The translations under genes and the position numbers were made by a program. The notes beneath the pieces are model-generated. The model did not search any database and was not told the origin of the DNA. It saw nothing but the letters and a program-made list of their open reading frames with translations. Shown piece after piece: positions 43,507 to 50,690 of a stretch of 64,000 bases of DNA. Source of the stretch: Peptoclostridium litorale DSM 5388 (GTDB lineage Bacteria; Bacillota; Clostridia; Peptostreptococcales; Peptostreptococcaceae); the NCBI RefSeq assembly GCF_900141635.1, contig NZ_FSRH01000009.1, positions 78,592-142,591 on the forward strand, written 5' to 3'. Positions within the stretch are counted from its first letter, which is position 1. Every line of letters starts with the position of its first letter.

Positions 43507-44619
43507 TTATTTCTTGTCCAGTTCTTGAACTTTTGCCTTCCAGTCTTCATAGCTCATTCCAACCGGGAATACAGGGTCAACCTTTTCCTTTATGAATGTG
43601 TCAAAATCATCTGCTCCTGAAGCCTCAAGGAAAGAAGTGTCAACAACCGTGTCGTATGTAACTGACTCGTCAATAAATCCATGCTCTTTTTTCCAGTCTA
43701 TCTCACGATTTATTTCGTCTGGGTTTACAACCCAAGTAAGAGTTCTGCCCTCTTTTACAGTCTTCTTGTAAAGAGTCATAAGCGCAACCTCTTCAGGCAC
43801 ATTGTAGTTTGCGGCAAATATTCTTGCCGACTCAGCAGGGTTTGTGTATATGAACTCCATAGCCTTGGTGTGGGCAAGCACAAGCTTTTTAGAAAGCTCC
43901 GGATGCTCTCTTGTAAAGTTCTTGTTCAGTGAGAATGTACAGCAAACTCCCCACTCTCCTTCAAGAAGAGAGTTAACCGCAAGTATCTTTCCAGTTCCCT
44001 CGTATTCAGCCATTGAACCCCACGGATCACATGCTGTATACCCGTCTATTTGTCCGCTCTTGAGCGCAAGGTATTTGTCAGAGTCAGAACCGAATCCTAC
44101 ACACTCATAGTTAGAGCCTTCAACAGGTATGTCCATTTCCTTCGCAAACTGTATCCAAGCCTCAGAGTTTTTCTCAGGCTCGTTTCCTATTCCAAGCTTT
44201 TTGCCAATAAGGTCTTGCGGACTGTTTATGTCGTTCGAAACTACAAGGTAGTAAGCCCCTCCCTTGTGGTTGTTTGCTCCTATGACTATCGGCGCTCCCT
44301 TTGCAGCCGAACTCATAAGTCCGTTTACGCCTATGTATCCCGCATCCATCTGTCCTGCGGCCATCGCCTGAGGAACCTTTCCGTTTCCAGTAACCTCGAC
44401 GTTAAGTCCGAGCTCTTCAAATATTCCGGCATCCTTAGCTATCGGAGCCGCAGTCATGTGATCGCAGTTGTAGTAACCCATCTTTATCACATAGTCATCA
44501 ACTGCCTTTGTCGCCTGCTCTTCCGATGGAGCATCATCAGTGTTTCCGCATCCTGAAAGCAGTGAAGCCGATACGATACACATAGACATTATAAGTGCCA
44601 GTTTTTTAGGTAGTTTCAT
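43507..44619 (-). CDS. Cys-rich solute-binding lipoprotein of an ABC importer (copy 2)
   Basis: This 370-residue NitT/TauT-type binding lipoprotein has its lipobox ending at C24 (LLSGC). It is a close paralogue of 41161-42291, sharing MGYYNCDHM (C52), GNGKVPQAMAAGQMDAGYIG, YECVGFGSDSDKYLALKSG (C173), CDPWGSMAEYEGTGKI (C197) and GVCCTF (C226, C227). Cysteines are uncommon in such extracytoplasmic proteins of anaerobes unless used for binding. AGGAGGAGAGAAC precedes the ATG at 44619. The likely role is delivery of a thiophilic substrate to the Sec permease. Confidence 0.88.
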   Translation of the reverse strand: MKLPKKLALIMSMCIVSASLLSGCGNTDDAPSEEQATKAVDDYVIKMGYYNCDHMTAAPIAKDAGIFEELGLNVEVTGNGKVPQAMAAGQMDAGYIGVNGLMSSAAKGAPIVIGANNHKGGAYYLVVSNDINSPQDLIGKKLGIGNEPEKNSEAWIQFAKEMDIPVEGSNYECVGFGSDSDKYLALKSGQIDGYTACDPWGSMAEYEGTGKILAVNSLLEGEWGVCCTFSLNKNFTREHPELSKKLVLAHTKAMEFIYTNPAESARIFAANYNVPEEVALMTLYKKTVKEGRTLTWVVNPDEINREIDWKKEHGFIDESVTYDTVVDTSFLEASGADDFDTFIKEKVDPVFPVGMSYEDWKAKVQELDKK

Positions 44620-44989
44620 GTTCTCTCCTCCTGTTTTGATGATTCCAAAATTTGTCGCACTGAAAATGCACTGCATGGCGCATATTCCAAAATATACAAC
44701 AATTCCCTAATGAATATATCACCGCACTGAGCTTAATGACAAGTTTTTTCACATTGGTATTAAACATTTCAATGGATAATGATTCTCCATTAATTGCATC
44801 TATATTTACGCTTTTGCATATCATATATGCATCTCTTGTACATGCCCTAGTTATCAGCCCTGACCTGTTTCGCGGCACGCATTCCTCTTTGCAACCAACA
44901 AGCCCCCGCATTCCGGTTTGAAAAAATCCGTTACGCAGGGGCCTTATACTTGTCATGTGTATATTTTGTTTTGCGGATTATGGACTGCG
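44620..44989 (-). other. Leader region upstream of binding protein copy 2
   Basis: These 370 bp carry no convincing gene. Far upstream (44902-44942) is a strong hairpin, 10 bp with an extended ACGG/CCGG part: GCCCCTGCGT pairs with ATGCGGGGGC. It is followed by a GC-rich stretch that looks structured. A promoter (TTGTCA, 18 bp, TATATT; 44713-44742 on the minus strand) lies nearer the gene. The hairpin could belong to an upstream-initiated leader RNA or riboswitch; no class is recognised. Confidence 0.45.
44713..44742 (-). promoter_or_regulatory. Internal promoter of the selenoprotein cluster
   Basis: TTGTCA (44737-44742), 18-bp spacer, TATATT (44713-44718) on the minus strand, about 95 bp before the binding-protein start. 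Confidence 0.5.
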
Positions 44990-45451
44990 CTAACAGCAGT
45001 CCTCCATGTCTTGGCCGAAAAGGTTTATAATTTCCATCTGCTGGAATCTGAATATGGCATAGCCCACGTTCCCGTGTTTCGAGCCCGAGACTATGAATTC
45101 AATCTCGTCCTTGTCGTCTATGTTCTTGAACTTTATTATCTGGTCCTCAGCCGGAGCCGGAACTTCATTCGATATGGAATACTCGTCTCCTCCGACTACT
45201 ACCTTCATTCCATTTTTGCCTTTTTCTATGTTGTATATGACCACAAGGTCTTTTGCCCCGTCGTTTGTGACGTCTTCATACCCGCATTTTATGACCGCGT
45301 TTTCAGGGTATTTTTTTTGAAAGTGGACAAAAAGCTCGTTGTCCCGCTCAACACCCATGTCCACATTTTTGCGCTCTTCCTGCGAGCAGCCCATAAGCGT
45401 CACGCACATAAAAATCAAAATCATATAGAGTATAGACTTTCTCTTAGTCAT
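44990..45451 (-). CDS. Small lipoprotein ending in Cys-Cys
   Basis: The 153-residue precursor has a lipoprotein signal ending at CVTLMGC (residue 21). The mature part resembles FG-GAP-like or VCBS-type small lipoproteins (YEDVTNDGAKDLVVIYNIEK, then KNIDDKDEIEFIVSG). It contains C60-region KCGY and ends with EDCC, a terminal Cys pair followed by TAG. It starts at an ATG after GAGGTATTGAT, 22 bp downstream of the permease gene, so it is cotranscribed with the thioredoxin-like gene and permease. The paired Cys suggest metal or thiol chemistry, but no function is known. Confidence 0.75.
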   Translation of the reverse strand: MTKRKSILYMILIFMCVTLMGCSQEERKNVDMGVERDNELFVHFQKKYPENAVIKCGYEDVTNDGAKDLVVIYNIEKGKNGMKVVVGGDEYSISNEVPAPAEDQIIKFKNIDDKDEIEFIVSGSKHGNVGYAIFRFQQMEIINLFGQDMEDCC

Positions 45452-45472
45452 ATCAATACCTCGCAAAATTAT

Positions 45473-46582
45473 TTAAGCCGCCTTTTTCCTGTTTTTTTCC
45501 GATATCATACGTTTGAATTTGTCCACATTGGGCTTCATGGCTTTTAAGAAGAATAGGAATATTATGAATGAGCATATGTATTTCACAGGCTCAGGCGATG
45601 CAAGTATAAGCTTGTTCGCGGCGTTTATAGTGCTTGTTGTCCTGTCAAAATTGATTACCGGCTCAAACCCGGGCATTAGGAGCTTGTTTGTCATGTATCC
45701 GAATCCAAGAGACGTCATAACGACAACAGAACTATATATTATCACAGTCCTTTTTCCCATTATCTTGTACATGCTTATAAGTTCGGGGAGATTTGTAGCC
45801 GCTCCCGCCATCAGGAATGTTACGGCCACTCCAGGTGCCGCCCCGCTTGCTATGAGTGCCGCTATGAACGGTATATGCCCTACGGCGCAGACATACATTA
45901 TTGCGGCAAGCACTGCTATGCTACCAAGGGAGATCAGGTCCGGGTCCCCGAGATATCCCTGTATATAGCTTTGAGGGATTGCCGTGAGCATGAATCCCGC
46001 AAGCAGCATTCCGGGTATTACGTATTTGCTGACTGTGACAGAAAGGTCTCCGTAAGACCACTTCAAGCCTTCCTTAATCTTTTGGGAAAGGCTTCTTTTC
46101 TCGCCTTCCTCAAGTTCTATCATCCTCGCCTGTATGTGTTCTTCCACTCCAGGAGCCTTTATCTCAGGCCCTCCGAATACATTCCCTATTATACCTATTA
46201 CAAGCGGTACCACAAATCCGGCTATGAGGTATATTGTAGCAACCTTGCTTCCCAAAAGCCCAAAGCTCAGTATTACGGCTATGGGGTTTATTATGGGAGT
46301 CGCCGTCATGAACGCAAGCACAGGCCCCAGATAAGCCCCCGAATAGTAAAGGCTTATCCCAAGCGGAATTGTGCCGCAGCTGCATATGGGAAGCAGCATT
46401 CCCGATACGGTGCTCTTTAATATTGAAGACACCTTTTTGTTTCCAAGCATCTTCTGGAACCTGTCTGGTGAGAGTACCTCGTGAAGCACTCCTGCAAGTA
46501 TGTAGCTCATGACTATCCAGGGGGAAGCCCCATTTAGTATGCTCAGCCCAGACATTATGGTCTTTTTAATAAAAATCAGCAT
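45473..46582 (-). CDS. DUF318/ArsP-type permease
   Basis: This 369-residue membrane protein has about eight helices, of the DUF318 (UPF0718) family. That family includes ArsP, which exports trivalent organoarsenicals, and other poorly known permeases. Conserved stretches: LLPICSCGTIPLGISLYYSG with a Cys-x-Cys inside a helix, LAFMTATPIINPIAVILSFG in the first half, and AAPGVAVTFLMAGAATNLPE in the second. Its ATG overlaps the stop of the thioredoxin-like gene. Export of a metal or organometal species is the family-based expectation; substrate unproven. Confidence 0.88.
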   Translation of the reverse strand: MLIFIKKTIMSGLSILNGASPWIVMSYILAGVLHEVLSPDRFQKMLGNKKVSSILKSTVSGMLLPICSCGTIPLGISLYYSGAYLGPVLAFMTATPIINPIAVILSFGLLGSKVATIYLIAGFVVPLVIGIIGNVFGGPEIKAPGVEEHIQARMIELEEGEKRSLSQKIKEGLKWSYGDLSVTVSKYVIPGMLLAGFMLTAIPQSYIQGYLGDPDLISLGSIAVLAAIMYVCAVGHIPFIAALIASGAAPGVAVTFLMAGAATNLPELISMYKIMGKRTVIIYSSVVVMTSLGFGYMTNKLLMPGFEPVINFDRTTSTINAANKLILASPEPVKYICSFIIFLFFLKAMKPNVDKFKRMISEKNRKKAA

Positions 46583-46833
46583 TCGTTCACCGCCTCTTCC
46601 ACGGCTTTGGTTATACTAGCCTCAGAAAGGTTTTGAACCTTCGTCCTTTCATTTATTACTATCATGCTCCTTGTAACCATTCCGTATTTTTTGATGTATC
46701 CAAAATCCTTGCCGGCCCTGTATATTACAACTTCAACTTTTCCAGGGTACTTGATTTCCAGGTCTTCAACGAAGCCTCCGAAATGGTCGCATCATGCGCA
46801 TGTATTTATGAATTCAACCAGCACTTTTTCCAC
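46576..46833 (-). CDS. Thioredoxin-like selenoprotein candidate with CAUC motif
   Basis: This is an 85-residue thioredoxin-fold protein when the TGA at 46792-46794 is read as Sec14: VEFINTCA-U-CDHFGGFVEDL, then KYPGKVEVVIYRAGKDFGYI. The motif C-A-U-C occupies the place of the redox CxxC in small thioredoxin or redox-active disulfide proteins found next to DUF318 permeases. The start is GTG after GGAGGG. The real stop is TGA overlapping the permease ATG. Without readthrough only 13 codons would be made, so conservation beyond the TGA argues for recoding. It probably reduces or metallates the permease partners. Confidence 0.8.
46754..46784 (-). promoter_or_regulatory. Candidate SECIS in the CAUC gene
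   Basis: GGCTTC-GTT-GAAG-A-CC forms a short stem with a GU-containing loop, enclosed by ATTTC / GAAAT. The loop is 22 nt after the TGA, within the usual range. Confidence 0.55.
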
Positions 46834-46999
46834 GTATAACCCTCCAATCGTCAATATGATAAGTTTTTTCAACATGTTCAGGTGTATTTTCCTTCCCCAT
46901 GAATGGTAACACTTACACATGCATATTGACAATAGATTGCAGCTTCACATAAATTATTTTTATAACAGTACAATCATCGATTGATTTTGTATATGATGT

Positions 47000-47758
47000 C
47001 TATCCAAACACACCTTCTATATACTGCCTTGTCTTTTCGTTTTCGGGAGATTCGAAAAGGCTTTTGGTGTCTGAATACTCCACTATCTCCCCGTCAAACA
47101 TGAACATTGTATAGTCAGCGATCCTCTTTGCCTGCATTAGGTTGTGAGTCACTATTATTATTGTGTACTCATTCGATAGCCTGCGAAGCATCGCCTCTAT
47201 GTTTGCGGTGTTTCTAACGTCAAGCGCGGAGCACGGCTCGTCGAGAAGAAGCATTGATGGCTCTACAGTGAGCGCCCTTGCTATGCAAAGCCTCTGCTGC
47301 TGGCCTCCAGAAAGTTTTTTGGCCGGCATGTCCATGCAGTCCTTGACCTCGTCGTAAAGCCCAGCGGCCATGAGCTTTTCCTGCGCTATGGCTTTAAGCC
47401 TTTTTTTGTCCCTTATACCGTGGTACGTCGGCCCGTATGTCATGTTCTGGTATATCGTCAGAGGAAAAGGAGTGGGCGTTTGAAAAACCATGCCTATCTT
47501 CTCCCTGAGCCTTTGCCTTGGCAAACATACTATGTCGCTTCCGTCAAAAATTATGCTTCCCTGTACCCTCCCGTCTTTTTCCTCTTCAACCATCATGTTG
47601 AGGCTTTTTATGAAGGTTGACTTGCCGCATCCTGAAGGGCCTATTATGGCTGTTATACTGTTTTTCATTATTTCAATGTCTACACCCTTTACTATCTCCC
47701 TGTCCCCATAGTATGAAGACAGCCCTCTTATGCTCATTATTTTATCTTGCCCGTTCAA
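47000..47758 (-). CDS. pstB: Phosphate ABC transporter ATPase
   Basis: This 252-residue ATPase drives high-affinity phosphate uptake. Walker A is GPSGCGKSTFIKSLN, the signature [15 protein letters not shown] and Walker B MLLLDEPCSALD. The PstB-type FQTPTPFPLTIYQNMTYGP and SLFESPENEKTRQYIEG ending support phosphate. The start is read as TTG, placed 6 nt after GGGGTGA and 2 bp past the pstA stop. An ATG seven codons later is the alternative. It is the last gene of pstS-C-A-B; no phoU follows in this window. Confidence 0.93.
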   Translation of the reverse strand: MNGQDKIMSIRGLSSYYGDREIVKGVDIEIMKNSITAIIGPSGCGKSTFIKSLNMMVEEEKDGRVQGSIIFDGSDIVCLPRQRLREKIGMVFQTPTPFPLTIYQNMTYGPTYHGIRDKKRLKAIAQEKLMAAGLYDEVKDCMDMPAKKLSGGQQQRLCIARALTVEPSMLLLDEPCSALDVRNTANIEAMLRRLSNEYTIIIVTHNLMQAKRIADYTMFMFDGEIVEYSDTKSLFESPENEKTRQYIEGVFG

Positions 47759-47760
47759 TA

Positions 47761-48591
47761 CTATTCACCCCTTTTGAAAAATCCTGCAAGCAACGCCATG
47801 AAGTTTATTACAATCAGTATTCCTACAAGCACAAGCGCCGTTCCATACGCGTATTCAAGCGATATGCTCTCCCCTATCAGTATGTACAGGTGGTACGGAA
47901 GCGCCATTGATGGGGAGAATATGCTCTTTGGAACCCCCGAGTATACAACTCCGCCTGTAAGCATTATGGGCGCAGTGGCTCCCATGGCGAATCCGCTAGA
48001 CAGGGCTATGGCAGATGCTATGTCGTATACGGACTCCCTCATGACAAGCTTTATTATTGTATATGACCTCGAAACCCCAAGCGCATACGATGAGTATATT
48101 ATCTGCCTGTCTATCTCCTCAAGGCTCTTTTCAACCCTCACCTCTATGAACGGAAATATCATTATACCAAGGACTATTCCTCCCGACAGAAGCGATATCC
48201 CAAGCCCCATGTGTAGCACGAGAAAAGTGTACCCAAAGAGTCCAAGCACTATTGAAGGTATTCCCGCAGTCGACTCTATTATACTTCTTACAATGTTTTC
48301 AATAAGGCTGTTCTTGCAGTAAAACACAATATATATCGCCGTCGATATCGCAAGAAGCGACGCCACAATACAGGCTATACCCGTAAACATCAGGCTTCCC
48401 ATTATAGCCGGAAATATCCCTCCGTCGCTTCCAAGGGGAAATCCCCTTGGCCTGTCTATGATGAATGTCATATCGACAACATGGGCTCCTTTTATGAATA
48501 TGTATACTATTATGAACGATATGCAAAAAAACATTATTCCGGTGCTTACAATGCTCCATATCACTATCGGAAGGCTTGAGTTTTTCTTCAT
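47761..48591 (-). CDS. pstA: Phosphate ABC transporter permease
   Basis: This 276-residue membrane protein has six predicted helices. Typical PstA features are the extracytoplasmic loop DRPRGFPLGSDGGIFPAIMG, the STAGIPSIVLGLFGYTFLV helix and the cytoplasmic loop ALGVSRSYTIIKLVMRESVY that contacts PstB. It follows pstC after 15 bp and precedes pstB by 2 bp. The role is phosphate translocation together with PstC. Confidence 0.93.
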   Translation of the reverse strand: MKKNSSLPIVIWSIVSTGIMFFCISFIIVYIFIKGAHVVDMTFIIDRPRGFPLGSDGGIFPAIMGSLMFTGIACIVASLLAISTAIYIVFYCKNSLIENIVRSIIESTAGIPSIVLGLFGYTFLVLHMGLGISLLSGGIVLGIMIFPFIEVRVEKSLEEIDRQIIYSSYALGVSRSYTIIKLVMRESVYDIASAIALSSGFAMGATAPIMLTGGVVYSGVPKSIFSPSMALPYHLYILIGESISLEYAYGTALVLVGILIVINFMALLAGFFKRGE

Positions 48592-48606
48592 TTGATAATC
48601 TTCCCC

Positions 48607-49464
48607 TTATATCTGCATTCCCTTTTTTATGTAGTAAAATGCCATGTTTATTACAAATCTTATTATCATTAATACCAGTCCCGCTGCAAATAGGGCATGG
48701 TAGTGTATGCTGTCAATCTGGGCCCCACCCATTTCGAGCGCTATCAGAGACGGTATTGTCTGCGACTTTCCCATAAGCCTTGGAAATATGGGACTGTTGC
48801 CTATTACCATCATTACCGCCATGGTCTCTCCGCTCGCCCTCGCAAATGAAAGCACCGTTCCCGCAAGTATGGCTCTTTTAGAGCCGGGAAGTACAAGATG
48901 GCTTATCATATGTCCTCTTGAAACTCCAAGCACCTTTGATGCCTTTTCATACTGCCTTATAACTGCAACCATGCTCTCGTCGCATGTCGACACTATGTAC
49001 GGCAGTGTCATTATCGCCAGTATTATTCCTCCCGCAAGCACACTTTCCCCAGATGAAAGCTCAGTGTAATCCTCTATACTTCCCACCACCACTATAAGTC
49101 CTATGAATCCGTATACAACGGAGGGTATCCCCGCCATTATGTCTATAAACGGCCTTAGCATTTTTCTAAGCCAGTCTGGCGCAATGCATGACAAAAACAC
49201 CGCAGACCCCACCCCCACCGGAAGCGCTATCGCCACGGCCAAAAGCGACACATAAACGGTCGCCACTATCATGGGCAGTATTGATATTACCGGAGGGCTT
49301 CCCACCGGATTCCACCTTTCAAATCCAAACATACCTTTCAAACCTGCATATTTTATGGCAGGCATGCTCTCAAGAGCTATGAATACTATTATAAATCCAA
49401 GTATTGAAACTGCCAAAAGAGTCAGCAGTCTTACAATGCCCGAAAAAAGCCTTTCTCCATTCAT
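48607..49464 (-). CDS. pstC: Phosphate ABC transporter permease
   Basis: This 285-residue six-helix permease pairs with PstA. Markers are RWNPVGSPPVISILPMIVAT, DIMAGIPSVVYGFIGLIVV, the ATPase-contact loop KVLGVSRGHMISHLVLPGSK, and AILAGTVLSFARASGETMAV. The ATG follows AAGGAATAG. It is separated from pstS by a strong hairpin at 49550, which can set the ratio of binding protein to membrane components. Confidence 0.93.
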   Translation of the reverse strand: MNGERLFSGIVRLLTLLAVSILGFIIVFIALESMPAIKYAGLKGMFGFERWNPVGSPPVISILPMIVATVYVSLLAVAIALPVGVGSAVFLSCIAPDWLRKMLRPFIDIMAGIPSVVYGFIGLIVVVGSIEDYTELSSGESVLAGGIILAIMTLPYIVSTCDESMVAVIRQYEKASKVLGVSRGHMISHLVLPGSKRAILAGTVLSFARASGETMAVMMVIGNSPIFPRLMGKSQTIPSLIALEMGGAQIDSIHYHALFAAGLVLMIIRFVINMAFYYIKKGMQI

Positions 49465-49549
49465 AATCTATTCCTTTCCCAAGCGCTCTTTGGTTTCACC
49501 GTCACTGAATCTTTGCACTAAAATCCATTTGAACGCATTTAAAATTCAA

Positions 49550-49585
49550 TAATAAAATCCAGAAGAAACCTTCTGGATTTTATTA
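49550..49585 (-). terminator. Hairpin between pstS and pstC
   Basis: TAATAAAATCCAGAAG-AAAC-CTTCTGGATTTTATTA is a perfect 16-bp stem 14 bp after the pstS stop. It acts as a partial terminator or mRNA stabiliser inside the operon. Confidence 0.8.
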
Positions 49586-49598
49586 TATCAGATTCATA

Positions 49599-50498
49599 TT
49601 ATTTTGCAGGTACAAAGCCCATTTTTTCAACCATATTCATGCCCTCTTCAGACATTACAAAGTCCATAAACGCCTTTTCCTGAGGAAGAAGTTCTCCGTC
49701 CTTCACTATTAGAAGCGGTCTTGAAATCTTGTATGCACCGCTCACTATGTTTTCTTTTGTCGGCGCTATCCCGTCAACCTTCAAAGGCATTACCTTGCCT
49801 TCGTTTTGGTTTACCACTCCGTAAGACGCATATCCTATGGCATCCTTGTTCTCCATTATCTTTGCGACAAGAGCTCCCATTGAAGGCTCCTGTATAGCTT
49901 CGGCCTTGACCTGAGTGTCTCCCATTACATTGCTTTGGAATACAGAGTGGGCTCCACCTCCAAGGTCCCTTGTAACTACTACTATTTCGTTGTGAGGAAG
50001 CCCCGCTGCAACGTCATCCCAGTATTTGTACTCTCCGGAGAATATCTTCCTTATCTCTTCAGTTGTAAGATCATCTTTCATTCCCGCTATAGGGTTCTGT
50101 GGATTTACAGACACTGTAAGCACGTCAAGCCCAAGCTTATATTCGCTGTAGTTTGCTACCTTTTCCTTTTCCTCGTCCTTTACCTCTCTTGAAACCATTC
50201 CAAAGTCGCTTGTCTTGTCTATCACAGACTTGACCCCTGCACTTGACCCTCCGGCAGATACGAATATATCAAGGCTTGCCTCAGGAAACTCAGGATTAAC
50301 CTTGTCCCATGTTTCATATTCCTCTATGAACTCAGTTGCCATTTGCGAAACTACAGGTGCAAGTGTTGAAGATCCCTTGAAAAGTATCTGCGATTTGAAC
50401 TGAGGCGCGGCCTCCTCTTGTTCTGTTTGTCCGCAGCCTGTAAGTCCAAGAGTAATAACCATTACAAGCGCCAATACGCTGCTTAAAATCTTTTTCAT
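49599..50498 (-). CDS. pstS: Phosphate-binding lipoprotein
   Basis: This 299-residue extracytoplasmic lipoprotein has its lipobox ending at GLTGC near residue 22. Phosphate-site features are LFKGSSTLAPVVSQMA, FVSAGGSSAGVKSVIDK, DFGMVSREVKDEE and REDLGGG-like VVTRDLGGGAHSVFQ. The ATG at 50498 follows GAGGGGGTATAA. It is the first gene of the pst operon. No obvious PhoP boxes were seen in its upstream region, unlike the L,D-transpeptidase gene. Confidence 0.93.
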   Translation of the reverse strand: MKKILSSVLALVMVITLGLTGCGQTEQEEAAPQFKSQILFKGSSTLAPVVSQMATEFIEEYETWDKVNPEFPEASLDIFVSAGGSSAGVKSVIDKTSDFGMVSREVKDEEKEKVANYSEYKLGLDVLTVSVNPQNPIAGMKDDLTTEEIRKIFSGEYKYWDDVAAGLPHNEIVVVTRDLGGGAHSVFQSNVMGDTQVKAEAIQEPSMGALVAKIMENKDAIGYASYGVVNQNEGKVMPLKVDGIAPTKENIVSGAYKISRPLLIVKDGELLPQEKAFMDFVMSEEGMNMVEKMGFVPAK

Positions 50499-50595
50499 TT
50501 TATACCCCCTCATTTTAAAATAGTTTTAACATTACAGTTTTAGTATATCAGAGTAGATGCAGGCTTTGTCATCAGTTGTTTTTATCAGAGCCCAC

Positions 50596-50622
50596 GCTGC
50601 TATAGACTTTTTCTATAGCAGC
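50596..50622 (-). terminator. Terminator after apgM
   Basis: GCTGCTATAG / CTATAGCAGC is a perfect 10-bp stem with a 7-nt loop, between the apgM stop and the pstS promoter region. Confidence 0.6.
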
Positions 50623-50690
50623 CGATGGCAGTTCAAATGCATGAGCATTTTTTTGTGGATGTCCAGCAGGTTCATTCCTCTCATGCCTCA

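Noticed and set aside
44606..44956. A 116-codon open frame on the minus strand upstream of binding protein copy 2
   Set aside because: It has no ribosome binding site or recognisable family, crosses a promoter and the start of the real gene, and overlaps a strong RNA hairpin.
46576..46578. The terminal TGA of the CAUC gene as a second Sec codon
   Set aside because: Only eight further codons follow, without conservation, and the TGA overlaps the permease start, as expected for a true stop.
46748..46909. A short frame (MGKENTPEHVEKTYHIDDWR) just upstream of the CAUC thioredoxin gene
   Set aside because: About 28 codons, no ribosome binding site seen, overlaps the thioredoxin start; probably leader sequence.
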